From the NCBI RefSeq assembly GCF_003269425.1, contig NZ_CP030104.1, positions 806,001-870,000 of the forward strand: a stretch of DNA of 64,000 nucleotides. The letters are read 5' to 3'. Source of the stretch: Flagellimonas maritima (lineage in GTDB: Bacteria; Bacteroidota; Bacteroidia; Flavobacteriales; Flavobacteriaceae). Under the pieces are notes generated by a model, which saw only the letters and a program-made list of their open reading frames with translations, did no database searches and had not been told where the DNA came from. Positions 9,371 to 19,243 of the stretch are shown piece after piece. Numbering within the stretch: position 1 is the stretch's first letter; every line of letters begins with the position of its first letter. Made by a program: the position numbers and the translations under genes.

Positions 9371-12300
9371 ATGGCCATGTGCAATTTGACAGATACTATT
9401 TTAATTGAATCCACAAGAATAAAACTCTTTTCTTTTTATAGGAAAAAGCTTATAGCAATCCGTCTGTTTCTTATGGTGAACGTAACCAGTATTGGTATGT
9501 TAACGGCACAACAGGCTATCGGTTTCAAGCATTTTGAGCGCACGTTTAGGCAAGATTCACAAGTTGTTTTTGATTCACTGGGCTATGCATGGATATCTGG
9601 CAATGAAGGATTGTATAAATATGATGGATACGATTATTTTTTAACACCCTATTCTGAAATTATGAATAAGGAGTCGGTCAACACCCGAAACCTCATTTTC
9701 AAAAAAGATAATGAACAGGGCTTTTGGTTGGCAACTATCGATGGTGACCTAATACGTATGAGAGGTATCGGAAACTACACTTCCTTTAAAATAGACCGGA
9801 AAATACATCAACGGATTTCCACAATACAACCCGAAGAGAATTTCGTATGGTTTGGTACATCGAACGGTAGTATCTACCGCTATGATTACAGTACCTCTAA
9901 AATAGATAGCATAGCTACCATACCTTATAATGATGGCAAACCGCAAGATATCAGGACAATTGCGTTTACCGATCCAAGGACCTTATGGGCAAGCACTTTT
10001 TCCGGAATGGTCTTTCAGTATCAGCAGACAGGATCAGGAGCTTCTTGGAAAAAGCTGGAAGGTCCTTATTACACTCCTATGGGTGGGCTTACGAAGCTTG
10101 TTGCGGACAACAATGGGAGGCTTTGGATAATTTCGGAAAATACGGGGCTTTATGTTTATAATGTCAATGATTCCAAGTTTTTTGATTATGCAGTGACCCT
10201 ATCAAAAGAAAATCGGACCAAACCCCTTTTCATCTCCATCTATTTTGATGGTACTAGCAAAATATGGGCCGGTACCGATGGCGATGGTCTGTATAGGATA
10301 GACATCACGAACAATAAAATAGACCATTTTACCTATAAGAGTTCAAATAGGTTTTCATTGAGCAACAACACTGTATTAAAAATTAATGAAGACCCCAATG
10401 GAAATATTTGGCTCTTGACCAAAGATGGCTTTATAGATGTTTTACCAAAGGTAGACCAAGGTGTGGATTATTACAGTGGCTCCGAAAATGGCGCCCCAAA
10501 ACCAATATTATCGATTTTGAGGACAACTTATGGTGAGCTTTGGTTAGGCACAGATGGTTTTGGGCTGAGTAGGATTCTAACGGATGGACGAATCTTGCAA
10601 TATAGTATGGAGAAAGAAGGAAACGAATACTTTCAGGGAAAATTCATACAATCTATAGAGGAAGACAATAAAGGTAATATTTGGATGGGTACCTATCAGA
10701 ATGGTTTGCATCTGTACGATAGGGCCAACAATAAATTTAAGCGCATACCTATTCGAGACCAAAACGGTAGGGCCGTCTCCGATATACGATGTGTTTACAA
10801 AGATTCAAAGGGTAGAATCTGGGCGACAACAAGTCTGGGACTCCATGTGTTCTCGGACAAGCAAAAAGCCATTACATCTTTTGCCATTGATGGGAAAGGG
10901 CTTAAGGGAACTATCTCGGAAAGTATTTTGGAGTCCAAAGATGGAACGTTATGGATAGGTGTCATTAATGGTGGGTTGTTCAGGTTTAAAGAGGATAGTG
11001 TGTCATTTTCGGAATCGACTTTTGAGCACGTTCCCATTTCTAAGGATGGTCCAGAACAAAATGATGGTGTGACGGTCTCTAACCTAAATCTGGATTCCCA
11101 GGAAAATTTATGGTTTACATCACGAGGTGGAGCATTGATACAGCTGAACACACGTGACCTGAGTTATATGGATCACGGAAAACTCGAAATTCTGAACGAT
11201 ATCAATATGCTCTCGCTTTTATTGGATGCCGAGGACAAGGTTTGGATAGGAAGTACATCGGGCCTCCATAAATTCGATAGCGAAAAGGGCGTCCTTCGGT
11301 CTTATTATGCTACCAATGGATTTCAGGGCGATATATATAAAAGGGGCAGTTCGTTCAAATCCGATGAAAACAAACTATTTTTTGGTGGAAACAACGGTGC
11401 AAATGCATTCTATCCCACTAATCTTATCGATAAAGTCCATGATGCGAACCTTTATATCAATGGCATCGATATCTTGCACAAACCTGCCGAAGAATTGATA
11501 CCGGAGCAGATAGATGGGAGTTATGAATCCATAACATCGTTAAAACTGAAGTCGAACCAATCCTCATTTTCATTCCGCTTTTCCGCAATCGATAATCTGT
11601 TAAGTACAAATTACAATTACACATACAAACTCGAAGGATTTGATGAGGAATGGATCGTGCCTAAATCAGACTTAAGGGCCACCTATACCAATGTGCCGCC
11701 TGGCGATTATGTTTTTAGGGTCAAGGCGGGTACAGAAATCAATAATTGGGATATTGGGCCAAAACAACTTGCCATTTCAATTTCGCCTCCATGGTGGTCG
11801 ACCATCTGGGCCTATTTAATATATGCCCTTGTTGCAACGCTTTTGTTTTTTGGGGCATACCGGTGGCTTCAATTAAGAAACAAACTACACCAAGAAGAAT
11901 TACTGTACAACAATGAAAAAGAGCTATACGCCTTGAAGATGAATTTTTTCGCAAAAATGAGCCATGAAATCCAAACCCCGCTTGCTCTTATTTTAGGCCC
12001 CATAGATGATATGCTCCATAATGCGACTGTCAACAAGAATCGATTACTGATGCAGCGACTTACGCTCATCAAAAAAAACGCTGAAAGGCTTTCAAGGATA
12101 TCAAAGGACCTGACCACCGTTCGAAATAAGGAATTGAACCAGCTCAAATTAAAGGCATTAAAAAATGACATTGTAAAGGATATAAAAAATATTGCAATGT
12201 CTTTTGATGAGCAGGCCAGGTTCAAAAAAATAGATTTTATCCAAGAGCTTCCAAAGCACGGAATCTTAATGTGGTACGACAGCGACAAGATTGAACATGT

Positions 12301-13543
12301 GATGTACAATCTTTTGTCAAATGCTTTTAAGTTCACGCCCTCTGAGGGTACGATTACCTTGAAAATTTCTGAGAACGCAGAAAAGGAACAAATAAAAATT
12401 TCGGTAATCGACACAGGTTCAGGTATTCCAAAAAAAGAGCTCAAAGATATTTTTACCTTGTTTTATCGTTCAGATTCCGATAAAAATCTCAGTGGGTCTG
12501 GTATTGGGTTGGCGTTGACCAAAGAATTGGTAAGTATACACCATGGAAAGATCAAAGTAAACTCTTCCAAAGGAAAGGGCAGCTCGTTCCATATATATCT
12601 TCCAACAAGTGAAGATGTTTTTAGTAATGAAGAAAAAATAAACGATAATCATAGTGGTGTGCTGCACGACCACCAGGAAGATGAGTTTAATGCCCCCGAG
12701 TCCGAGCCTTCAAAAAGCGAAATATCCAAGGAAAACAGAAATCATCGCGTTTTGATCGTAGAGGACAATGTTGAAATGCAGATTTTCCTTAAGGATCTAT
12801 TGATAAAGGATTATGAGATAACTATAGCGGAAAATGGAAAGGAAGGTTTTGAATTTTCGAAAGAACAGGTGCCAGATCTTATTATAAGTGATATTATGAT
12901 GCCTGTAATGGATGGAATTGAAATGAGCCAATTGTTGAAACGAAACAAAAAAACTTCCCATATTCCCTTGGTACTGCTTACGGCAAAGAATACGACAAAA
13001 TCAAAATTATTAGGGCTTCAATCTGGAGCCGTGGCCTATATCAACAAACCTTTTAATCCACAAGAATTGGTGTTCAAAATCCAAAATCTCCTAAAGAGCA
13101 AAGAACAGATCATTTCAAAGGTCAAAACAGATTTCATAAGTAGTGGGGCAAGTGAACTGCCCGAATCCAAAGACCATACTTTTTTAAAGGACTTGGTAAA
13201 GAATCTCAACAATAATATCGATGACTCAGATTTTAAATTGGAACAACTGTCCGATCTAATGAACATGAGCTATTCCGTTATCTACCGAAAATGTCAGGAA
13301 ATTACTGGAAAAACCCTGGTCGAATATTATAGAAGCCTTAAAATGAAACGGGCTGCGCTTTTAATCGTCGAAAATGGTTATAACATTTCTGAAGCAGCCT
13401 TCATGGTGGGCTACAAAGATTCCAAATATTTTTCAAAATGTTTTAGGGGCGAATTTGGAACTGCACCCCAATCCATGAAGAACGAAGGACAGAAAATGGA
13501 CATGAACGCCTTATTTAAAAAGTATGGACTCAAGTCCATTTAA
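9371..13543 (+). CDS. Hybrid two-component system sensor/regulator (HTCS)
   Basis: A 1390-residue one-protein signalling system that senses a glycan fragment in the periplasm and activates the neighbouring uptake genes. An N-terminal hydrophobic segment ends near LTAQ. It is followed by about 14 two-component-regulator propeller repeats (IWAGTDGDGLY, LWLGTDGFGL, IWMGTYQNGLH), a Y_Y_Y domain (NYTYKLEGFDEEWI) and one membrane segment at about 808-832. The kinase has an H-box SHEIQTPL with His865, an N-box NLLSNAFKF, DTGSGIP and GSGIGLAL. The receiver has the phospho-acceptor Asp1174 in ISDIMMPVMDG, and an AraC-type DNA-binding domain ends the protein (LSDLMNMSYSVIYRKCQEI). The H-box has Gln where Arg is usual (HEIRTPL). 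The gene diverges from the GH109-SusCD operon, its probable target. Confidence 0.96.
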   Translation: MAMCNLTDTILIESTRIKLFSFYRKKLIAIRLFLMVNVTSIGMLTAQQAIGFKHFERTFRQDSQVVFDSLGYAWISGNEGLYKYDGYDYFLTPYSEIMNKESVNTRNLIFKKDNEQGFWLATIDGDLIRMRGIGNYTSFKIDRKIHQRISTIQPEENFVWFGTSNGSIYRYDYSTSKIDSIATIPYNDGKPQDIRTIAFTDPRTLWASTFSGMVFQYQQTGSGASWKKLEGPYYTPMGGLTKLVADNNGRLWIISENTGLYVYNVNDSKFFDYAVTLSKENRTKPLFISIYFDGTSKIWAGTDGDGLYRIDITNNKIDHFTYKSSNRFSLSNNTVLKINEDPNGNIWLLTKDGFIDVLPKVDQGVDYYSGSENGAPKPILSILRTTYGELWLGTDGFGLSRILTDGRILQYSMEKEGNEYFQGKFIQSIEEDNKGNIWMGTYQNGLHLYDRANNKFKRIPIRDQNGRAVSDIRCVYKDSKGRIWATTSLGLHVFSDKQKAITSFAIDGKGLKGTISESILESKDGTLWIGVINGGLFRFKEDSVSFSESTFEHVPISKDGPEQNDGVTVSNLNLDSQENLWFTSRGGALIQLNTRDLSYMDHGKLEILNDINMLSLLLDAEDKVWIGSTSGLHKFDSEKGVLRSYYATNGFQGDIYKRGSSFKSDENKLFFGGNNGANAFYPTNLIDKVHDANLYINGIDILHKPAEELIPEQIDGSYESITSLKLKSNQSSFSFRFSAIDNLLSTNYNYTYKLEGFDEEWIVPKSDLRATYTNVPPGDYVFRVKAGTEINNWDIGPKQLAISISPPWWSTIWAYLIYALVATLLFFGAYRWLQLRNKLHQEELLYNNEKELYALKMNFFAKMSHEIQTPLALILGPIDDMLHNATVNKNRLLMQRLTLIKKNAERLSRISKDLTTVRNKELNQLKLKALKNDIVKDIKNIAMSFDEQARFKKIDFIQELPKHGILMWYDSDKIEHVMYNLLSNAFKFTPSEGTITLKISENAEKEQIKISVIDTGSGIPKKELKDIFTLFYRSDSDKNLSGSGIGLALTKELVSIHHGKIKVNSSKGKGSSFHIYLPTSEDVFSNEEKINDNHSGVLHDHQEDEFNAPESEPSKSEISKENRNHRVLIVEDNVEMQIFLKDLLIKDYEITIAENGKEGFEFSKEQVPDLIISDIMMPVMDGIEMSQLLKRNKKTSHIPLVLLTAKNTTKSKLLGLQSGAVAYINKPFNPQELVFKIQNLLKSKEQIISKVKTDFISSGASELPESKDHTFLKDLVKNLNNNIDDSDFKLEQLSDLMNMSYSVIYRKCQEITGKTLVEYYRSLKMKRAALLIVENGYNISEAAFMVGYKDSKYFSKCFRGEFGTAPQSMKNEGQKMDMNALFKKYGLKSI

Positions 13544-13848
13544 GATTCCTGGAAAATGATACATTCGATTCGTACATGCCTCTGAAAACCGAACCGTGAT
13601 CGGAAAGTGTTTCCCCCAATCGATAGCCACGAATAATAGGCTCGTTCTGGGCAGGGGTATTTTGGCGCCCGTTATTTTAGATCAAAAATGGCCATGATAA
13701 TCTTCGATATTGATTTCTATAAAAGATTTATCGATTACTTTTCTTTTACATCAAACGGTACGGGCCATATTCAAAGAAACATTTTCCAAAAATTTATTTA
13801 CAGATAGGGAGACTACGTATGGTCAAAAATGCTTTGCCGATCGTTCCC
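13544..13848. other. Intergenic region between convergent genes, no gene seen
   Basis: 305 bp between the HTCS stop codon and the stop codon of the PhoD-like gene. No ORF is supported. A terminator is expected between these convergent genes, but no clean GC stem with a T-tract could be identified. Confidence 0.4.
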
Positions 13849-16482
13849 TTAGTTTTTCTTTTCAAGGTCCAATTCAATAGTCCTTCTTTGTCCGGCTTTT
13901 GCCTTTACCCTTTCCATTTTCTTTTCAAATCCAGATACGTCATTTTTTATAAGGATGGTGTAATAACCCTTTTTGAAAACTTTGGGCTTAAAAAAGCTGT
14001 TTCCCATTCTAATGGAATATACCATACCGTTATTTTCATCAAAGATGGTAATCGTTGGTTTTTGATTTCCCTTCAGTTTAATGCTAGGCAGCCAGGCCAC
14101 AGCCTCTCGCCCATAATTATCTTCCTGTAGAATGGTAATGGGAAAACCCGGATATTGCTTGTTTTCCTTTGCGGTCGGATCTACAAATCTAGGCCAACAT
14201 TGGGTCTTTATGGTCCTATTCTCTTTATTAAAGGTTACAAGACCATAGCCCACGGCCCTATCATGCAGTATAGCGGGCTCTTTGTGGTTCTTATGGGGAT
14301 TGGCTACGGCCAATACCGTCATTTTGTTCCCAAAACCGTCGATATGTTTGCCTGTATATGCGGGATTTTCATAAGTATGCCCCAAAGAATCAACATCAGG
14401 CCAAAACCTTCTGGGCCAAATATTGTTCAAGGCGGGGCCTGCAAAGGCAAAACCACTATCGCCATGCGCTTTTACGCCATATTGTACAAAACTGGCCAGA
14501 TGTTGGTCCCCGGCAATATGGAAAGCGAACCCTTTTCTAATAATCTCTACCGCCTTGTCGCGCTTTGATGATGGCCAACCATTGGAATCCATATCCACTG
14601 TGGGTCGGTCACCTTTAATGTATTCCCCTTTTTCGGGGACATCCAATGAAGGAATTACTGCACCTGTCTTGGCTCCTTCAGGTAGTGTGGCCACCGTTGC
14701 AAAATTGGTTTGGGACAGCACTACTTTCATTTCAGCATTTTCTGACCAATCGCCGACCCATGTTTCAAGAAAGTGCTCTTGTCGCTCACCTAGTAGATCG
14801 GCTTCTAGGTTCTTGTATTTTTTTATGTCGAAATCATCGGCCATAATCCAACCATTCTCGACCTGGGCTTCTCTGGGAAGAATATGTTTAGGTGCTGATT
14901 TGAACTTTCTGTCCTCAAGAATGGCAAAACTTATACCAGCATAGTTCCAATGTGCGTAATAGACACCGATTCCTTGTTTCACAGGTGTGGGATCAAACGC
15001 ATCCGGTAAGTGGCTGGTCTGGGTAAATTGTACCATATTGACCCAATCGGCGGGCATTTTATACCCTCCTGAATCTTGGGCAGAGGCACCAAAGCCGTTG
15101 GTTGTATCGGCTTCCTTTCCACTTTCACCCCAAATATTTCCATGGTATACATCATGGTCGTCAGGTATTATGGCACAGGGTCTATGTCGAAACAGTTCAC
15201 GGTACGACCAGCCGAACATGTACCACTTTCTAAGGTAGTCCAAGCAGCTCTTGTCATAATCACCTTTATAAACAGCTCCAAACCCTCCAGTTCCCTCGTA
15301 GAATTGGTCTCCCAAAAAGAGAATGACATCAGGAGCTAATTTTCCGACATTTTGCGGTATATCACTATCGGGAAAACCATAATGAAAGTTACAACTGAAC
15401 ACAGCGGTCTTTAACGTTTTGTCATGTATTGGCTCTTTGGCGACAGTGCCCCCGTATATATATTCTTTTACTTTGTTTGCAATGGGAAGTGAAAGGACGA
15501 TTCTGTATGGAACGTCGAATTTTTTGACCCAATCATCTATGGTAAAGTTGATGGCTCTCCCCTCATGGGATATGTCAGTTTTTTGAAGGGTCTGCCAAGA
15601 ATTGTTCTCTTTGATTTCAAATCGTACTTGATGACCTTCAATCTGTTCAACAGGGGCCAATTGGGCCGTCAATTTTAGTTTTTTTCGATTAAGGGTATAT
15701 TGGGCAAAACATATGGGACCAAAAAAATGCGCATCGTTGAATGTCAATTCTTCCGATCTGATCGACCATTCTTCAAAAGCTACCGAAGGTATATCTTCTT
15801 CAAAACGCCGACTCCCGTCGGTACTGTGTGCCACAAGGGCAAAGTTTCCGGTAATCTTTGATTTAGGGAAATCATTTTTATTATAGGAAAATAGTATTTT
15901 ACCAGTGTCAGAATCAATGATTTGAATTTCAAGCAGATAATTGTCGTCCAAAGGTTTTGCCTTTACCAGTAATACAAATTCCTCGGGGAGTATTCCCAGA
16001 CTCGTGAGGATGGTCTCTTCTCCTATGACCAGATTTCCTTTATGATTTAAACCAATATCCGTTCCCACTCCAAATACGGCGGCGGATCTATAATCATCCA
16101 CCGGACCCTTCGCTCCCAAACGAATGCCATAGCATCCGTTTTTTAATTGCTGTAAAGCGTTATTTAAAATAGAAACCTTTACGCTTGTATTGAAGCCTAA
16201 AAGTTTTTCAGGCATTTGAATGGGAAGCAGGTGTAAATTCCTGTTCGGAGCTGTTACACCGCATACGGCTTTTCCGCCCTTAATTGTCCAGTCTTGTAAC
16301 CGATTTCCCCAATATTCCGGGCCTACCCATTTCATGTCCGGCCAATTTTGCCACTCACTCTGAAATTCTACCCCTACTGGATAAGGCCATCGGTCAGTAA
16401 AGGTCTTTGAAAATACCGAATTCGATAGATAAGGTATTGCCGAACCAAGTATAATTGTTTTCAAATAATCTCTACGCTTCAT
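13849..16482 (-). CDS. PhoD-like metallophosphoesterase, Tat-exported
   Basis: An 877-residue protein of the PhoD alkaline phosphatase/phosphodiesterase type. The signal sequence begins MKRRDYLKTI, a twin-arginine motif, which fits a metalloenzyme exported folded. About 360 N-terminal residues form beta-rich sequence without a recognised family. The metallophosphatase core follows: FSCNFHYGFPD, VILFLGDQFYEG, IPDDHDVYHG, LEDRKFK, VVLSQTNFA and HIAGDQHLAS, which together supply the expected Asp, Asn and His metal ligands. The C-terminal 100 residues are again beta-rich. The protein is considerably longer than classic PhoD (about 580 residues). It lies next to the polysaccharide locus, convergent with its regulator, so it may remove phosphate or phosphodiester groups from the same substrate (inference). 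Confidence 0.85.
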   Translation of the reverse strand: MKRRDYLKTIILGSAIPYLSNSVFSKTFTDRWPYPVGVEFQSEWQNWPDMKWVGPEYWGNRLQDWTIKGGKAVCGVTAPNRNLHLLPIQMPEKLLGFNTSVKVSILNNALQQLKNGCYGIRLGAKGPVDDYRSAAVFGVGTDIGLNHKGNLVIGEETILTSLGILPEEFVLLVKAKPLDDNYLLEIQIIDSDTGKILFSYNKNDFPKSKITGNFALVAHSTDGSRRFEEDIPSVAFEEWSIRSEELTFNDAHFFGPICFAQYTLNRKKLKLTAQLAPVEQIEGHQVRFEIKENNSWQTLQKTDISHEGRAINFTIDDWVKKFDVPYRIVLSLPIANKVKEYIYGGTVAKEPIHDKTLKTAVFSCNFHYGFPDSDIPQNVGKLAPDVILFLGDQFYEGTGGFGAVYKGDYDKSCLDYLRKWYMFGWSYRELFRHRPCAIIPDDHDVYHGNIWGESGKEADTTNGFGASAQDSGGYKMPADWVNMVQFTQTSHLPDAFDPTPVKQGIGVYYAHWNYAGISFAILEDRKFKSAPKHILPREAQVENGWIMADDFDIKKYKNLEADLLGERQEHFLETWVGDWSENAEMKVVLSQTNFATVATLPEGAKTGAVIPSLDVPEKGEYIKGDRPTVDMDSNGWPSSKRDKAVEIIRKGFAFHIAGDQHLASFVQYGVKAHGDSGFAFAGPALNNIWPRRFWPDVDSLGHTYENPAYTGKHIDGFGNKMTVLAVANPHKNHKEPAILHDRAVGYGLVTFNKENRTIKTQCWPRFVDPTAKENKQYPGFPITILQEDNYGREAVAWLPSIKLKGNQKPTITIFDENNGMVYSIRMGNSFFKPKVFKKGYYTILIKNDVSGFEKKMERVKAKAGQRRTIELDLEKKN

Positions 16483-16857
16483 TTCTATTTGCGTTTAAGG
16501 CTAAAATAATTGGATTTAGAGAAATTTCCATTACAAATACAAATGAATTGTTTTTATGAGGTAAATATGTTTGTCGCAGCAAATCTTCATCCAAATCAAG
16601 AACTTAAAAACATATAGTGGTAAAAAAGTTTTTTTAAAGTATGATTTTGTTTAGTAATTATCAATAGCTATAGAAATTTGATGCTTTACATTTAAAGTAG
16701 ATTATATAATCTATAGAAATCAATGAAAAATCAGAATCATTGCCAAAATACAACAGACCTGGACTCGCCCGAATGTTCTAAATATAATAAATTCCTGCAA
16801 AGCCTTTGTCAAGATTTTTTGCGGTAATGGGATACAGGGTAAAATAACATCTATATG
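16483..16857. other. Intergenic region upstream of the PhoD-like gene
   Basis: 375 bp of AT-rich sequence between the PhoD-like start and the end of the HipA remnant. I see no ORF, RNA gene or clear hairpin. The minus-strand promoter of the PhoD-like gene should lie here. Confidence 0.4.
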
Positions 16858-17473
16858 TCAAAACATGCCAGACCTTGATTCCAACAATTTATAGCACTCC
16901 CCCTCCATATCATCTGAAAGAAACGAGATTTCTATCAACTCTTTCCATTCCGATATTCTTCCCTGCATTTCTCTAAGAATTACCGTTATTGTTTTTTCGC
17001 CGAGTTGTAATCGCTCTTTTGCATAATAGTTTATAAAGTCCGGTGCCTTTAAATTGTGTTTTTCATTTTAAGGGTCAATACAATTTCTTCACCAGGACTT
17101 TTGATGGCAATTGAGGTATTCAACAAATCGTAAGCCAGTGGCAAGGTTGTTTTTCCATCTTCTGGGATGAGGCAAAAGTTCTTTAGCTGCATATCCTCAT
17201 TTCCATTAACATGACAAAAGATAACCCTTTTAAAAAAAGGGGTCTTTTCGACCAAAGGAAATGAGCAGAATTCATCAAGGACCGGAACCAATTTTTCCAT
17301 GGTAAAACCATTTTTGGTATCCCTCGTGTTTCCAGTCAGTTGTGCAAAATCCTTGACAGTAAATTTTTCCCTTTACCATGGCAATCAAAACGCTTGATAA
17401 AATACGATGAACTACCATCTTTGGGATAGACCATCCCGTGAACGGGTACATTTAAACCAAAGAACTGTCTCAT
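16858..17473 (-). pseudogene. hipA: HipA-like kinase remnant (at least two frameshifts, N-terminus missing)
   Basis: Translation in three successive frames gives one continuous HipA-type C-terminal half. Frame one, from 17473, reads MRQFFGLNVPVHGMVY and FIKRFD. After a shift near 17365-17375 the second frame reads KFTVKDFAQLTGNTRD, EKLVPVLDEFCSFPLVEK and GNEDMQLKNF, which is the HipA catalytic and metal-binding motif. After another shift near 17053 the third frame reads APDFINYYAKERLQLGEK and ISEWKELIEISFLSDDM before the stop at 16858. A nonsense codon lies just upstream of the first frame and the N-terminal half is absent. HipA proteins are Ser/Thr kinase toxins of HipBA modules. No HipB antitoxin gene is seen beside it, so this is an inactive relic. 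Confidence 0.75.
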
Positions 17474-17816
17474 TACTTTTTTAATCTATTGTCCTATTTT
17501 AAATAATAAAATATTGAATATCAGTATTTAACATACAATTGGGGAACATTGCATAAATAACAGATACCTTTATTACGTTAAAATTCGGAAAGCTCCGATT
17601 AATTTAGTCTTCCAAGATTCACAATTCATTTCAGCTCTCTTCATTTTTAAAGCAATAGTGCAAAAAATAATTTTAAGCTAAACATAGATATAATGACTGT
17701 GGTTGGGACACAGTTTGCACAATGAGATTTTTTTTGTGTACGTCATCCTTTTTTATGCTTATCCATAATTCTTAAGGCCATAGGCTTGGAGGATTCAAAA
17801 CAAAAACGTTAGTAGT
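17474..17816. other. Intergenic region between two gene remnants
   Basis: About 340 bp, strongly AT-rich, between the HipA relic and the desaturase relic. No coding frame of useful length, no transposase relic and no inverted repeats that would mark a mobile element were seen. Confidence 0.4.
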
Positions 17817-18323
17817 ATCAAAAATCCAACTTTTTCAGAAAGAACAAATACTGATTTCTCAAGGATATTGAGAAGAAGGGTTAACAATTATTTCAAAACA
17901 AAGAACATTAGTAAGCATACCAACAAAAGAATGATTACAAAGAATGTAGCAATATTAACCTTGTTCTTCGGTCAATTGGTTATGTTCAATATTAGCCTTT
18001 TGATAAGTCCATGGTTGCTTTTTATACTGTACATCACAAGTGGAATAGGGATGCCAGGAATTGGCATATTCATGATGCACAACGCCATACATGGCTCGTA
18101 TTGCAAAAGCAAAAAAGTAAACAAGTACTTAGGCTACACCATGAACCTCATAGGCGCTAACGCTACGGCATGGAAAATCCAACACAATTATCTGCACCAT
18201 TTCTATACCAATATAAAAGAGGCCGATGATGATATAAGTTTATCTTTTTCCTTAGGTTTTCTCCAAATGCAAAGAAAAATACAGCTTATTACTATACCGA
18301 ATAATCCAATTTTAAGAACATAA
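17817..18323 (+). pseudogene. Truncated fatty-acid desaturase
   Basis: N-terminal half of a membrane fatty-acid desaturase of the linoleoyl-CoA desaturase type. The frame contains the first His box in MMHNAIHGSY, the second His box in IQHNYLHHFYTN, and membrane segments at FGQLVMFNISLLISPWLLFILY and beyond. Homologues run to about 360 residues and carry a third His box, but this frame ends after about 168 codons, shortly after the second box. No ATG exists at the natural start. The frame is open from upstream, and the position matching the usual start of the IKNPTF segment is ATC at 17817. The first possible start codon is a TTG at 17868. With no third His box it cannot be an active desaturase. 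Decay by deletion is the simplest reading. Confidence 0.7.
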
Positions 18324-18389
18324 TTAAACAAATAAATGAACATTGTAAAACGAATATTGAACAAAATAGTAAACCATAAATACAAAGTA

Positions 18390-18581
18390 ATGAAAGAAGG
18401 AACAGTAAAATTTTTCAATAGTGCCAAAGGTTTTGGTTTTATTAAACCCAAAGATTCCGATGAGGACGTTTTTGTCCATCAAAGCGGTCTTATTGACGAA
18501 ATTCGTGAAAATGACAGTGTCAAATTCACTGTGGAGAGAGGCGAAAAGGGAATGAACGCGATAAATGTGAAGTTGTCCTAA
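18390..18581 (+). CDS. Cold-shock protein (CspA family)
   Basis: A 63-residue single cold-shock domain, which binds single-stranded RNA or DNA and melts RNA structure in the cytoplasm. Both RNA-binding motifs are intact: KGFGFI (RNP1) and VFVHQS (RNP2). The family start MKEGTVKFFN selects the ATG at 18390 over an in-frame ATG at 18336, which would add 18 unrelated residues. The gene follows the desaturase relic by 66 bp, and that stretch is its 5' leader. A strong palindromic terminator comes 26 bp after the stop codon. Confidence 0.95.
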   Translation: MKEGTVKFFNSAKGFGFIKPKDSDEDVFVHQSGLIDEIRENDSVKFTVERGEKGMNAINVKLS

Positions 18582-18606
18582 AAAACCTCTAATTTCCTTA
18601 TAAGTT

Positions 18607-18634
18607 AAAATGCCACCTTTAAAGGTGGCATTTT
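18607..18634 (+). terminator. Perfect palindromic terminator after the cold-shock gene
   Basis: AAAATGCCACC, then TTTAAA, then GGTGGCATTTT forms a perfect 28-bp palindrome. The arms are flanked by an A-run on one side and a T-run on the other, so it can end transcription in both directions. Confidence 0.85.
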
Positions 18635-18743
18635 AAATATTGTCTGTTATTTTCTTAATCAGTAAACGAGATATCTGCATGGCAGGAGAGTTATTGAACA
18701 TAATTCGCAACAGTTAAACTACCTTTCAAACAAAATTAAGACA

Positions 18744-19088
18744 ATGATGAGAACGATGTTGATTTTTATATTTCTGATTTCATTGGGTATTTCCCCTATT
18801 CAAGAAACAAGCCAAATAAAAAAAATAGAAGGGGTCTTTCTTGGGCGTGCTGAGAATGGATACTCGTTTTGTGGCAAAACAGCATTGGGTATGGAACAAA
18901 TAGTTATTTTTGATGAGGTCCTGTCAGTTATACTTGAAAAGTATCCACTACATGAAGATAAATACATTGGGGAAAATTTTATCATCTCGTTTATTGAGAG
19001 TATAATGATTTGGCGAGATGATAAGGAGAAAACATCCACAGTTATACGCTTACAAAAGCTTATGCCAGGTCAGCACCTTAAAGGGTGA
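18744..19088 (+). CDS. Hypothetical exported protein
   Basis: A 114-residue protein with no family I recognise. The first 20 residues (MMRTMLIFIFLISLGISPIQ) look like a signal peptide with a short n-region. The rest is mixed, with a single Cys, the segment GKTALGMEQIVIFDEVLS and a charged C-terminal part. The second Met is an equally good start. It stands alone on the plus strand in a region rich in gene relics, so it may itself be a shortened gene. Confidence 0.5.
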   Translation: MMRTMLIFIFLISLGISPIQETSQIKKIEGVFLGRAENGYSFCGKTALGMEQIVIFDEVLSVILEKYPLHEDKYIGENFIISFIESIMIWRDDKEKTSTVIRLQKLMPGQHLKG

Positions 19089-19243
19089 AAGTTTGAAAAT
19101 TACGGCGTCAACTTTTACCTAAGAATCAGAAGAAGAAGATGTTACGATTTTGAGCATCTGGTGTTTTGGGGTGTATGCCGACAAAACTTCTAGTTTAATT
19201 GAAAATAAACTTTAAGAATGACTTTTTGTTCTCATTCCATCTT

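Noticed and set aside
11869..12444. 191-residue minus-strand frame
   Set aside because: It is a shadow of the histidine-kinase part of the HTCS gene, whose motifs are unambiguous on the plus strand.
16858..17473. Programmed frameshifting in a functional HipA gene
   Set aside because: Several separate lesions, a missing N-terminal half and no start codon point to decay.
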